Assembly: GCA_017382615.1 (NCBI GenBank)
Contig: JAFNZX010000158.1
Span: 1 to 10,853, forward strand
Source of the DNA: Clostridia bacterium
GTDB taxonomy: Bacteria; Bacillota; Clostridia; Oscillospirales; CAG-272
Length of the DNA stretch: 10,853 nucleotides
Reading direction: 5' to 3'
Of this stretch, positions 1-6,673 are shown piece by piece. The notes beneath the pieces were generated by a model. The model ran no database searches, was not told the origin of the DNA, and saw only the letters and a list, made by a program, of their open reading frames with translations. Made by a program: the position numbers and the translations under genes. The stretch's first letter is position 1, and every line of letters begins with the position of its first letter.

Positions 1-661
1 AAGCCACCCAGCCCTCGGGGTACAGCATAAACTCAGAGGGCCAGTTGCGGTCGCCTGTGTTCTTGCTGACGATTTCGGTCAACGCGCCACCCGTTCCGGG
101 CTGCTCGCCCACGTAGGAGATAATGCGGTAGTATTCGCCATTGGTGTAAACAGCGGGAAGCTCCTGTCCGCAAGCGCGGTATTGCGTTGTATCGGAGCGG
201 TTATTGTTGAGCCGTGCGGTCACGTTCACGGTTTTGCCGTCCAGCGTATACCAAAGCTCAAAGGTGCAGTCACCGGGGACGTTATTGAGTGCCCACTGCA
301 TGGGAATGCACTTGACGTACAGCGTGTTGCCTTCCACCTTGTAGTCCACCAGCTTGGCGCGGTTAAAGAAGCAATCGCCCGTTTGAATGGGATTCCAGCC
401 GGTGTGCGTCCAGTTCTTTCCCATTTCCGTGCCCTCGGGGTGATAGGGAACAGGTCCGGAATAAAAGGAAAGCTGCACCTGTCTGCCCCAGTCGGAGCTG
501 TTGATCAGATTGTTTTTGCCATGCTCGGCAAGATAGGTGACCGTGCCGCCAAGTGCGGTATTGATACCGAATTTGATGTATTCGTTCTCAATATAGAACA
601 CGTTTTCATCCAGTATCTTGTGGTCTTCTTCTTGTGCTAAATAGTGAGGATTGTTTCCCAT
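1..661 (-). CDS. Uncharacterised protein, N-terminal 220 residues (C-terminus beyond window)
   Basis: An open reading frame runs from an ATG at 661 to the left edge with no stop, so only the N-terminal 220 codons are present. AAAGGAGC lies 8 bases upstream of this ATG, which fixes the start. The protein begins MGNNPHYLAQEEDHKILDEN and has no signal peptide or membrane segment. It is rich in Trp, Tyr, Asn and Gly, as is common in beta-sandwich or sugar-binding proteins. The stretch FGINTALGGTVTYL (about residues 31-44) followed by NLINSSDWGRQVQLSF loosely recalls galactose-mutarotase-like or glycoside-hydrolase accessory domains. That is an impression only; I do not recognise the family. The start lies 24 bases after the deoC stop with no terminator between, so it is probably the second gene of the deoC transcript. 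The reading frame is certain; the function is unknown. Confidence 0.75.
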   Translation of the reverse strand, partial: MGNNPHYLAQEEDHKILDENVFYIENEYIKFGINTALGGTVTYLAEHGKNNLINSSDWGRQVQLSFYSGPVPYHPEGTEMGKNWTHTGWNPIQTGDCFFNRAKLVDYKVEGNTLYVKCIPMQWALNNVPGDCTFELWYTLDGKTVNVTARLNNNRSDTTQYRACGQELPAVYTNGEYYRIISYVGEQPGTGGALTEIVSKNTGDRNWPSEFMLYPEGWVA

Positions 662-685
662 ATGCGTGCTCCTTTGCAGAACGTA

Positions 686-1351
686 TCAATAGTCGCTTGT
701 GCCCACGCCGCCTGAAACGATGGCGATACCCGAGGAGGTACCGATTCTGTCAGCACCTGCTGCGATCATGGCAAGCGCTGCCTCGTAGGTCTTGACGCCG
801 CCGGACGCCTTGATGCACACGTTCTCGGTCTTGTTTGCCTTCATAATGGCAATTGCCTCCACCGTAGCAGCGCCGGGGTTGACGCCCGTGCAGGTCTTGA
901 CGAAGTGTGCGCCTGCGCGGCAGGCAAGCTGCGTTGCAATGGCAATCTCCTCGTCGGTCAAAAGTCCGGTTTCAATAATGACCTTGACCGTCTTACCCTG
1001 CGCGGCAGCCACCACGGCGGCAATGTCTGCGCAAACGTAATCAAGGTCACGATCCTTGAGTTTGCCAACGTTGATGACCATGTCAAATTCGTCACAGCCG
1101 TCGCGGTAAGCAGCCTTGGTTTCTTCCACCTTAATGGCAGTCACGTTCTTGCCAAGAGGGAAGCCGATGACCGTGCAGGTCATCACGTCGGTATCCTTGA
1201 GAAGGCTGTGCGCAAGAGAGACGTCCGCGGGGTTGACGCAGACCGATGCAAAATGGTGCTCTGCCGCCTCTGCGCAAAGCTTTTCAATGTCTGCAGCAGT
1301 TGCAAAGGGCTTTAAGTTGGTGTGGTCAATGTATTTGTTAATGGGCTTCAT
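686..1351 (-). CDS. deoC: Deoxyribose-phosphate aldolase DeoC
   Basis: A 221-residue cytosolic class I aldolase that splits 2-deoxyribose 5-phosphate into glyceraldehyde 3-phosphate and acetaldehyde in deoxynucleoside catabolism. The TIM-barrel signatures are in order: YIDHTNLKP (residues 7-15), the catalytic Asp in EFDMVINVG (D90), the Schiff-base lysine in FVKTCTG (K152) and the second active-site lysine in IKASGGV (K181). Length is typical of the short bacterial DeoC type. The start at 1351 has AAGGAG about 8 bases upstream. It is the first gene after a strong minus-strand promoter at 1386-1414, and an unrecognised gene follows after 24 bases. No other deo/nucleoside genes (deoA, deoB, cdd) are visible nearby, so the usual salvage operon is not present here. 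Product assignment is confident. Confidence 0.96.
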   Translation of the reverse strand: MKPINKYIDHTNLKPFATAADIEKLCAEAAEHHFASVCVNPADVSLAHSLLKDTDVMTCTVIGFPLGKNVTAIKVEETKAAYRDGCDEFDMVINVGKLKDRDLDYVCADIAAVVAAAQGKTVKVIIETGLLTDEEIAIATQLACRAGAHFVKTCTGVNPGAATVEAIAIMKANKTENVCIKASGGVKTYEAALAMIAAGADRIGTSSGIAIVSGGVGTSDY

Positions 1352-1385
1352 AGTACTTCTCCTTATTGAACAATTTTCTGCGTTC

Positions 1386-1414
1386 AGTATAGCATAAAAT
1401 GTGTATTATGTCAA
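1386..1414 (-). promoter_or_regulatory. Sigma-A promoter for deoC
   Basis: On the minus strand TTGACA (1409-1414) and TATACT (1386-1391) are separated by exactly 17 bases, a near-perfect housekeeping promoter. It ends about 34 bases before the deoC start. Its -35 box sits back to back with that of the divergent promoter at 1423-1451, with 8 bases between them. Confidence 0.85.
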
Positions 1415-1422
1415 GTTTCGTG

Positions 1423-1451
1423 TTGACAAAAAAATACGGATATGTTATGAT
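1423..1451 (+). promoter_or_regulatory. Sigma-A promoter for the lipoprotein gene
   Basis: TTGACA (1423-1428), a 17-base spacer and TATGAT (1446-1451) form a strong plus-strand promoter. Transcription should start near 1458, giving a leader of about 30 bases before the ATG at 1489. Confidence 0.85.
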
Positions 1452-1488
1452 ATTACTGTAGACCCCAAATACAACTATGGAGGATTTT

Positions 1489-2595
1489 ATGAAAAGACAG
1501 CTTTCCCTGATTCTGGCAGTGCTTTTGTGCCTGTCGCTGCTTGCAGCTATGGTTGCGTGCGACGAGGGCAATAAGCCCGCTGAAACCACCGCAGCCGAGA
1601 CCGGTGCTCCCACCGAGCAGGTAACCGAGGCACCCACTACTGAAGAAACCACCGAGACTCCTACCGAGGAGCCGACTACCGAGGAAGTTACTACCGACAA
1701 CACCAGCGCACCCGTTGAGGGCGCAATCAATATCGGCACTGCAGAGGAGCTGATTGCATGGGCAAATACCATCATCGAGGACGGCACCGATTACTTTGAG
1801 GTCACCGTGAACTTCACCTCTGATATCGACCTTGCAGGCTACAACTGGATTCCCGTTGACGGTGCATTTTTGGATTGCGTGACCTTTGAGGGTAACGGTC
1901 ACACCATCCGCAATATGACCATTGAGGGTACTGACGAGCCCCTGGAGGATGCAGCGCACTTCTATCCTTACGGCTTTGGATTTATTCAGAATGCAGAGTA
2001 CGATCTGGAATTCAAGAACCTCAACTTTGATAACGCTCATATCACCGCATGGGAGCGTCACGTTGGCGTTTTCGTCGGCAATATTTACGGTGCGGCTTGG
2101 GTATCCTTTGAAAACTGCCACGTAACCAACCTGACCATTGACGGCTGGATGGATTACAGCACGGATGAAACAAAGCCCAGTGAGCACAGCATTGCATTCC
2201 GCGTTGCAGGCTTTGTAGGCGGCAACTTCGGCGGCAATATCGACTTTAATAATTGCTCCGTTGAAAATGCTAAGATGACTGCATTCCATAACCTTGCAGC
2301 CTTTGTCGGCTACGATGCGACCGGAAACATGGATGAAGATTGCTTTACCAACTGCAAAGCAGAGAATATTGAAATGACCTTCTCCTACTGTCTGTCTCCG
2401 TCTTACACCGCGGATCAGCCCAGAAAGTTTGTCAGCGTGTTCTTCAATGCAAGCGACTGGGTTGACAATATTGATGACTTTGAGGGAACGGGTAATACCT
2501 TCCGCGAAATTTACTTCATCGACTTTACCGATCCTGAAACGGTTTACAGTCCCAACAATTTCCGCAGCTGGACATACGAGGAAGCACATCCTTAA
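1489..2595 (+). CDS. Secreted lipoprotein with Thr/Glu-rich linker and GLUG-like repeats
   Basis: A 368-residue predicted lipoprotein. An in-frame ATG at 1477 exists, but GGAGG at 1480-1484 lies just upstream of the ATG at 1489, so 1489 is chosen. Residues 1-23 are a signal peptide (MKRQ, then a hydrophobic core) ending in the lipobox MVAC with C24 as the lipidated cysteine. Residues 31-75 form a Thr/Glu/Pro-rich low-complexity spacer, as in wall-spanning lipoproteins. Residues 78-145 (GTAEELIAWAN...DIDLAGYNWIPV...FEGNGHTI) resemble the entry to GLUG/pectate-lyase-like beta-helix domains. Three or four repeats follow, at about 162-187, 191-219, 238-265 and 268-296, with the pattern F-V-G...F-x-N-C-x-V-x-N and cysteines at C210, C256 and C289. 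The gene is monocistronic, with its own promoter and terminator. The ligand is unknown; surface adhesion or polysaccharide binding is inference. Confidence 0.88.
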   Translation: MKRQLSLILAVLLCLSLLAAMVACDEGNKPAETTAAETGAPTEQVTEAPTTEETTETPTEEPTTEEVTTDNTSAPVEGAINIGTAEELIAWANTIIEDGTDYFEVTVNFTSDIDLAGYNWIPVDGAFLDCVTFEGNGHTIRNMTIEGTDEPLEDAAHFYPYGFGFIQNAEYDLEFKNLNFDNAHITAWERHVGVFVGNIYGAAWVSFENCHVTNLTIDGWMDYSTDETKPSEHSIAFRVAGFVGGNFGGNIDFNNCSVENAKMTAFHNLAAFVGYDATGNMDEDCFTNCKAENIEMTFSYCLSPSYTADQPRKFVSVFFNASDWVDNIDDFEGTGNTFREIYFIDFTDPETVYSPNNFRSWTYEEAHP

Positions 2596-2600
2596 TATAA

Positions 2601-2635
2601 AAACTCGCAAGCCTTCCGGGGCTTGCGAGTTTTTT
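2601..2635 (+). terminator. Rho-independent terminator of the lipoprotein gene
   Basis: A 13-bp stem (2601-2613 with 2620-2632, core ACTCGCAAGCC/GGCTTGCGAGT) with a 6-base loop and a T run to 2635. It lies 5 bases after the lipoprotein stop codon. Confidence 0.93.
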
Positions 2636-2636
2636 A

Positions 2637-2657
2637 ATGAAGAATGAAAAATGAAGA
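2637..2657. repeat. Three tandem 7-mers (ATGAAGA-type)
   Basis: ATGAAGA, ATGAAAA and ATGAAGA follow one another directly after the terminator, then ATTGTGG. No coding role is apparent. Similar ATGAAGAATGAAAA strings are, as I recall, frequent in intergenic DNA of gut Clostridia, so this may be one copy of a dispersed repeat. Confidence 0.5.
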
Positions 2658-2665
2658 ATTGTGGT

Positions 2666-2693
2666 AGAAAAGCCGCCCGTGGGCGGCTTTTCT
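2666..2693 (-). terminator. Perfect A/T-flanked hairpin, likely terminator of aspartate kinase gene (bidirectional form)
   Basis: AGAAAAGCCGCCC (2666-2678) is exactly complementary to 2681-2693, giving a GC-rich stem with AAAA on the 5' side and TTTTCT on the 3' side in either direction. On the minus strand it lies about 60 bases beyond the aspartate kinase stop, with the T-rich side facing the right way. It can also back up the lipoprotein terminator on the plus strand. Confidence 0.75.
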
Positions 2694-2722
2694 GTATTGG
2701 TTCATATGCAACATCTCTGTTG

Positions 2723-2744
2723 GGACAGGCGTCCTCGACTGTCC
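2723..2744. repeat. GGACAG/CTGTCC inverted repeat next to the aspartate kinase stop
   Basis: GGACAG (2723-2728) and CTGTCC (2739-2744) flank a 10-base loop that itself contains GTCC, so two alternative stems are possible. TTTTAT follows on the plus strand, giving a terminator-like shape, although no plus-strand gene needs a terminator here. I suspect a copy of a dispersed intergenic repeat, but cannot count copies in this window. Confidence 0.4.
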
Positions 2745-2754
2745 TTTTATAAAA

Positions 2755-4080
2755 TCAATGCACGAATTCCTCGTAGATGGCACGGATGGCGCCGGTGTAC
2801 TCGTCGTCCGCAATACCCACGATGATATTAAGCTCGGAGGAGCCTTGGTCGATCATGCGGATGTTGATGCCCTTGGATGCCAGCGCATCGAATACGCGTG
2901 CAGCAGTACCCTTTGCCTTGACCATACCGCGTCCAACGACGGCAACCAGTGCCATGTCGTCCTCAATGGTCACGCTATCGGGCGAAACGGTGCGGCAGAT
3001 TGCCTGCAGGATGCGCTCTCTCTTGCCTTCCAATACGGCAGTTGAGGTTACGACCGACATGGTGTCAATGCCTGAGGGGAGATGCTCAAAGGAAATGCCG
3101 TTTTCTTCCAGGATCTCCAGTACCTTGCGTCCAAAGCCGATCTCGGCGTTCATCATATCCTTCTCAATATTGATAACCGAAAAGCCCTTTTTGCCTGCGA
3201 TGCCCGTGATAACGCGATCGGAATCGTAATTGGTGGTGGAGGAAACGATCATCGTGCCCGGATCCTCGGGGCGGTTGGTATTGCGGATATTAATCGGAAT
3301 ACCTGCGGAGCGAACGGGGAACACTGCGTCCTCATGCAGCACGGTCGCGCCCATGTAGGAAAGCTCGCGCAGCTCGCGGTAGGTAATGGTCTCAATGGTG
3401 GCGGGATCCTTGACGATACGGGGGTCTGCCATCAAAAAGCCGGAAACGTCGGTCCAGTTTTCATAAAGCGTTGCACCCGCAGCACGCGCTACGATCGAGC
3501 CCGTGATATCCGAGCCGCCGCGCGAGAAGGTTTTGACGGTGCCGTTTGCCGAGCAGCCGTAAAAGCCGGGAATGACGGCGTGGCGGTACTGTGCAAGCTC
3601 TGCGGACAGCACGCGGTCGGTCTTTTCCTGGTCAAATGCGCCGTTTTCCTTAAAGAAGATGACGTTCTCGGCATCAATAAAGGGGAAACCGAGATATTTT
3701 GCAAGAATCAGTCCGGAGAGGTATTCTCCGCGGCTTGCCACAAAGTCTCTGCCGGGGCGATGCAGCATGGCGTTTTTAATGTATTCGTATTCGCCGGACA
3801 AATCAAAGTCCAAGCCCAGCTCACGGATAATACTGTTATAGCGTTCAATAATATTTTTATAGTAAGCGTCTACCTCCTGCATGCTCTTTTTTTCTCTGAT
3901 CATCTGGTAGCAGGTATAGAGCATGTCCGTGACCTTAACGTCATCGGAGAAGCGTTTGCCGGGGGCGGAGGGAACAACGTATCTGCGTGCGGGATCTGCC
4001 TTGACAATGGCAGCAACCTTTTTGAAGTGCTCGGCGTCCGCTAAGGAAGAGCCGCCGAATTTCACAACTTTGATCGACAT
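2755..4080 (-). CDS. Aspartate kinase with C-terminal ACT domains
   Basis: A 441-residue monofunctional aspartokinase (lysC/yclM type): ATP-dependent phosphorylation of aspartate, the first step toward Lys, Met, Thr and diaminopimelate. Visible motifs are KFGGSS (residues 7-12), VPSAPGKRFSDDVKVTD (36-52), the substrate-binding SRGEYLSG (116-123), PGFYG (171-175), FSRGGSDITGSIVARA (185-200) and WTDVSGF (209-215). Residues from about 295 to 441 form two ACT-like units (SVINIEKDMM... and ALVAVVGRGMVKAKG...), the usual place of amino-acid feedback control. Length fits the family (about 440-455). An upstream in-frame ATG at 4119 exists, but the ATG at 4080 has AGGAG 8 bases upstream and begins MSIKVVKFGG, the normal family N-terminus. 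It is a single-gene transcript. The leader of about 50 bases is too short for a lysine riboswitch, so control is probably allosteric. Confidence 0.96.
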   Translation of the reverse strand: MSIKVVKFGGSSLADAEHFKKVAAIVKADPARRYVVPSAPGKRFSDDVKVTDMLYTCYQMIREKKSMQEVDAYYKNIIERYNSIIRELGLDFDLSGEYEYIKNAMLHRPGRDFVASRGEYLSGLILAKYLGFPFIDAENVIFFKENGAFDQEKTDRVLSAELAQYRHAVIPGFYGCSANGTVKTFSRGGSDITGSIVARAAGATLYENWTDVSGFLMADPRIVKDPATIETITYRELRELSYMGATVLHEDAVFPVRSAGIPINIRNTNRPEDPGTMIVSSTTNYDSDRVITGIAGKKGFSVINIEKDMMNAEIGFGRKVLEILEENGISFEHLPSGIDTMSVVTSTAVLEGKRERILQAICRTVSPDSVTIEDDMALVAVVGRGMVKAKGTAARVFDALASKGINIRMIDQGSSELNIIVGIADDEYTGAIRAIYEEFVH

Positions 4081-4138
4081 GGGAAAAACTCCTGAAAAAT
4101 AGATTTTAAAGGAAGACAAAAGCAGTCTGCCATATTAT

Positions 4139-4167
4139 ATTATATGTGTAAATGCATCTTCTGTCAA
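4139..4167 (-). promoter_or_regulatory. Perfect consensus promoter for aspartate kinase
   Basis: On the minus strand TTGACA (4162-4167), 17 bases, TATAAT (4139-4144). Both hexamers match consensus exactly. The start site should be near 4132, leaving a leader of about 50 bases. Confidence 0.9.
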
Positions 4168-4190
4168 GGGCTTGCTGCAAGTTTTTGACA

Positions 4191-4220
4191 GCGCGTGGCG
4201 TTTTTGCGCGAAAATGCGCG
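4191..4220. repeat. Three GCGCG boxes in the divergent control region
   Basis: GCGCG occurs at 4191-4195, 4206-4210 and 4216-4220, the last two within a T-rich/A-rich context (TTTTTGCGCGAAAATGCGCG). The boxes lie between the aspartate kinase -35 and the promoter of the DUF1015 operon. A regulator site is possible but not shown; no known operator is recognised. Confidence 0.35.
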
Positions 4221-4250
4221 GACGGCAAGTATAAATATTTTGCACACGTC

Positions 4251-4279
4251 TTGATTTTGCGAACAAAATCATGTAAAAT
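4251..4279 (+). promoter_or_regulatory. Probable promoter of the DUF1015-yhaO-yhaN operon
   Basis: TTGATT (4251-4256), a 17-base spacer and TAAAAT (4274-4279). This is moderately close to consensus and about 40 bases before the first ATG. A perfect palindrome (4252-4271) covers the -35 box and spacer. Confidence 0.6.
4252..4271. promoter_or_regulatory. Perfect 8+8 bp palindrome, candidate operator
   Basis: TGATTTTG (4252-4259), CGAA, CAAAATCA (4264-4271) is an exact inverted repeat. It overlaps the -35 and the spacer of the operon promoter and lies upstream of the expected start site, so it would act as DNA, not as an RNA hairpin. The shape fits a dimeric repressor site; the protein that binds is unknown. 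Confidence 0.5.
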
Positions 4280-4318
4280 AAAGATAGCAACTGCATCTGG
4301 TCAAAGGAGATAATTCAT

Positions 4319-5578
4319 ATGAAATACAGCTTTACAACAGCCGATATCCTGCTGCCCGATTTTACGGAGCACGAGGCATATTCGTGGGCAGTGGTCGCTT
4401 GCGATCAATTTACAAGTGAGCCCGAATATTGGGAGGCGGCAGCGCGCAAGGTGGGAGATCAGCCTTCCACACTGCACATGATTCTGCCCGAGGTCTATCT
4501 TGACGAGCAGGCAGAGCGCATTCCCAAGATCAACGCGACTATGGACGATTATTTGAAAAACGTGCTCAAGGAGCACAAGGATTGCATGATCTACGTGCGC
4601 CGCTATCAATCGGATCTGACCATCAGACAGGGCTTGATCGGTCTTATTGACCTGGAGGAATACGATTACAACAAGGGTGCGCAAACCCGTATCCGTGCTA
4701 CCGAGGGCACGGTTCTGGAGCGCATTCCGCCCCGCGTGCAGGTGCGGCGCGGCGCAAGTCTGGAGCTGCCGCACGTCATGCTGCTGATCGACGACCCCGC
4801 GCATACCGTCATGCCGCTTGCCCACAGTCTTTGTGAGCAGCAGCCCGCGTATGCGTTCAGACTCATGCTTGGCGGCGGTGAGATCTGCGGCTTTTGCATT
4901 CCCGGTGCAAGAGCAGGGGCAATTCAAGAGGCGCTGGAGGCACTGGTGACAAAGGAGCAGATGCAGGCAAGATACGGTAAGGAAGGGCTTGCGCCTTTGC
5001 TGTTTGCCGTGGGTGACGGCAACCATTCACTTGCTACCGCCAAGGCTTGCTATGAGGAGATCAAGCAAAGGCTTGGTGATGCCGCGCTGGATCACCCTGC
5101 TCGTTACGCACTTTGTGAGGTGGTCAACGTGCACGATGAATCCTTGCACTTTGAGCCCATTTATCGCGTCGTGTTTGGGGCAGAGCCTGAGGCGCTCAAG
5201 GCGGAATTCAAGGCGTACTGCGCCGCGCTTTCGGGAAATGCGCCTGCACAGCGGGTTTTGTGCGTACACGGCAAGACCGAGGAGACGGTGGAAATTCCTG
5301 CACCCGACAAGCAGCTGACCGTTGGTACGGTGCAGGCGTTTTTGGATGCATACGTAGCACAGCACCCCGAGGTGCGCGTGGATTATATCCACGGCGAAAA
5401 CGCTTTGCGTACGCTCAGCGAGCCCGAGGGCGCGATCGGATTTTTGTTTGACGGTATGCATAAGAGCGAATTGTTCAAAACGGTTATTTTCGACGGTGCG
5501 TTGCCCCGAAAGACCTTTTCGATGGGGCACGCCAAGGACAAGCGATACTATCTGGAAGCAAGAAAGATCATCAAATAA
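4319..5578 (+). CDS. DUF1015 family protein
   Basis: A 419-residue soluble protein of the DUF1015 family, whose biochemical activity is not established. Family hallmarks in order: the N-terminal AYSWAVVACDQFTSEPEYW (residues 20-38), RATEGTVLERIPPRVQVRRG (126-145), LELPHVMLLIDDP (148-160), the highly conserved FAVGDGNHSLATAKACYE (229-246), and the C-terminal LPRKTFSMGHAKDKRYYLEARKI (395-417). Length is normal. The start at 4319 has AAAGGAG 9 bases upstream. It is the first gene of an operon: its stop codon runs into the ribosome binding site of the SbcD-like gene, and that ATG is only 9 bases further. This suggests co-production with a nuclease/ATPase pair, but whether it takes part in their function is unknown. 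Family assignment is confident; the role is open. Confidence 0.92.
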   Translation: MKYSFTTADILLPDFTEHEAYSWAVVACDQFTSEPEYWEAAARKVGDQPSTLHMILPEVYLDEQAERIPKINATMDDYLKNVLKEHKDCMIYVRRYQSDLTIRQGLIGLIDLEEYDYNKGAQTRIRATEGTVLERIPPRVQVRRGASLELPHVMLLIDDPAHTVMPLAHSLCEQQPAYAFRLMLGGGEICGFCIPGARAGAIQEALEALVTKEQMQARYGKEGLAPLLFAVGDGNHSLATAKACYEEIKQRLGDAALDHPARYALCEVVNVHDESLHFEPIYRVVFGAEPEALKAEFKAYCAALSGNAPAQRVLCVHGKTEETVEIPAPDKQLTVGTVQAFLDAYVAQHPEVRVDYIHGENALRTLSEPEGAIGFLFDGMHKSELFKTVIFDGALPRKTFSMGHAKDKRYYLEARKIIK

Positions 5579-5587
5579 GGAGAGACC

Positions 5588-6673
5588 ATGAAGATATTAC
5601 ATTGCGCGGATATTCATTTGGATTCGGTCATGGAATCCAATCTTTCACCCGAGCAGGCAAAGGAGCGCAAAAGAGAGTTGCTTTTGGGCTTTGCCGATAT
5701 GGTGCGATACGGTGCGGAGCACGACGTGCGTGCCTTTCTCATCGCGGGAGACCTCTTTGACGGAGCATCCTGTGCCAAGCGCACAAGAGCCTACGTGCTG
5801 GATCTTGTGCGGCAGTATCCGCAGATTGATTTTTATTATCTGTCGGGCAATCACGATGAGGGAGAGGTTGGCTTTACCGATACCAAAACCCCGTTGCCCG
5901 AGAATTTACATACCTTTGGCAAGGATTGGCAGGAATACAAGATCGATCACGTCAGCATTTTCGGCTGTATTGATCCTTTGGGCAAAGAGGCTTACGAGTC
6001 CTTGACAACCGATCCCGATCGCGTCAATATCGTCATGCTGCACGGGCAGGTGTATGAGTCGGATAGCAGATACGATGCGGGCGTCAATCTGCGCGCCCTG
6101 CAGGATAAAGGGCTGGATTACGTGGCACTCGGTCATATTCACAGCTATCGCATCGAGCAGCTGGACGCGCGTGGCGTGTGGTGCTATGCCGGCTGTCCGG
6201 AGGGCAGAGGATTTGACGAATGCGGCAATAAGGGATTTGTCATGCTGGACGTTGATGGAGAGGGTAAGATCGGGACGCAATTCGTTTCGCTTGCGCGCAG
6301 AAAGTGCCACGTGTTCACGGCAGACGTGTCGGAATGCTACAGTCTGCTTTCTCTGGAGCAAGCTGTGCTGGATGCCTGTGCGGTTGCACAAGCGCAGGAT
6401 ATGGTCAAGGTCGAGCTGGTGGGCAGCGTTGCCCCCGAAACCTGCCACGATGCGAAATACGCAGCAAACGTGCTGCAATCCCGTTTTTACTTTGCAAAGG
6501 TGTACGATAAGACGCGCCTGAGCATACGCGCAGAGGATTACCGAAACGATATTTCACTCAAGGGCGAGTTCGTGCGTCTGGTATTGGCGTCCTCTTTGGA
6601 TGAGGAGGTCAAGCTGCAGGTCATTGAAAAGGGAATCCGTGCACTTGGCGGCGAGGAGGTGGATGCATCATGA
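5588..6673 (+). CDS. SbcD/YhaO-like metallophosphoesterase (DNA exonuclease family)
   Basis: A 361-residue calcineurin-like phosphoesterase of the SbcD/Mre11/YhaO type, the nuclease half of an SbcCD-like complex. All metal-binding motifs are present: ADIHLD (D8, H10), AGDLFD (D55), SGNHDE (N88, H89), LHGQ (H152) and LGHIHS (H183, H185). YAGCPEGRGFDE (200-211) is typical of the YhaO/SbcD-like subgroup. A C-terminal region of about 130 residues follows the catalytic domain and would contact the ATPase partner. It is slightly shorter than typical SbcD (about 400). The ribosome binding site AAGGAGAG overlaps the previous stop codon, and the 3' end overlaps the next gene by 4 bases (ATGA), so translation of the pair is coupled. 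Double-strand-end or hairpin processing is the family role; the substrate here is inference. Confidence 0.93.
   Translation: MKILHCADIHLDSVMESNLSPEQAKERKRELLLGFADMVRYGAEHDVRAFLIAGDLFDGASCAKRTRAYVLDLVRQYPQIDFYYLSGNHDEGEVGFTDTKTPLPENLHTFGKDWQEYKIDHVSIFGCIDPLGKEAYESLTTDPDRVNIVMLHGQVYESDSRYDAGVNLRALQDKGLDYVALGHIHSYRIEQLDARGVWCYAGCPEGRGFDECGNKGFVMLDVDGEGKIGTQFVSLARRKCHVFTADVSECYSLLSLEQAVLDACAVAQAQDMVKVELVGSVAPETCHDAKYAANVLQSRFYFAKVYDKTRLSIRAEDYRNDISLKGEFVRLVLASSLDEEVKLQVIEKGIRALGGEEVDAS

Noticed and set aside
1453..2610. Long minus-strand frame opposite the lipoprotein gene
   Set aside because: The plus-strand gene has signal peptide, promoter, ribosome binding site and terminator; the antisense frame has none and is a by-product of codon bias.
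3082..4044. 320-codon plus-strand frame opposite aspartate kinase
   Set aside because: Aspartate kinase motifs are intact on the minus strand; the antisense frame has no recognisable domain or ribosome binding site.
4081..4138. Possible lysine riboswitch in the aspartate kinase leader
   Set aside because: The leader from the mapped promoter is only about 50 bases, far shorter than an L box, and contains no terminator/antiterminator pair.
4185..4213. TTGACA at 4185-4190 as a plus-strand -35 box
   Set aside because: No acceptable -10 box lies 16-18 bases downstream; the TTGATT/TAAAAT pair nearer the gene is better.
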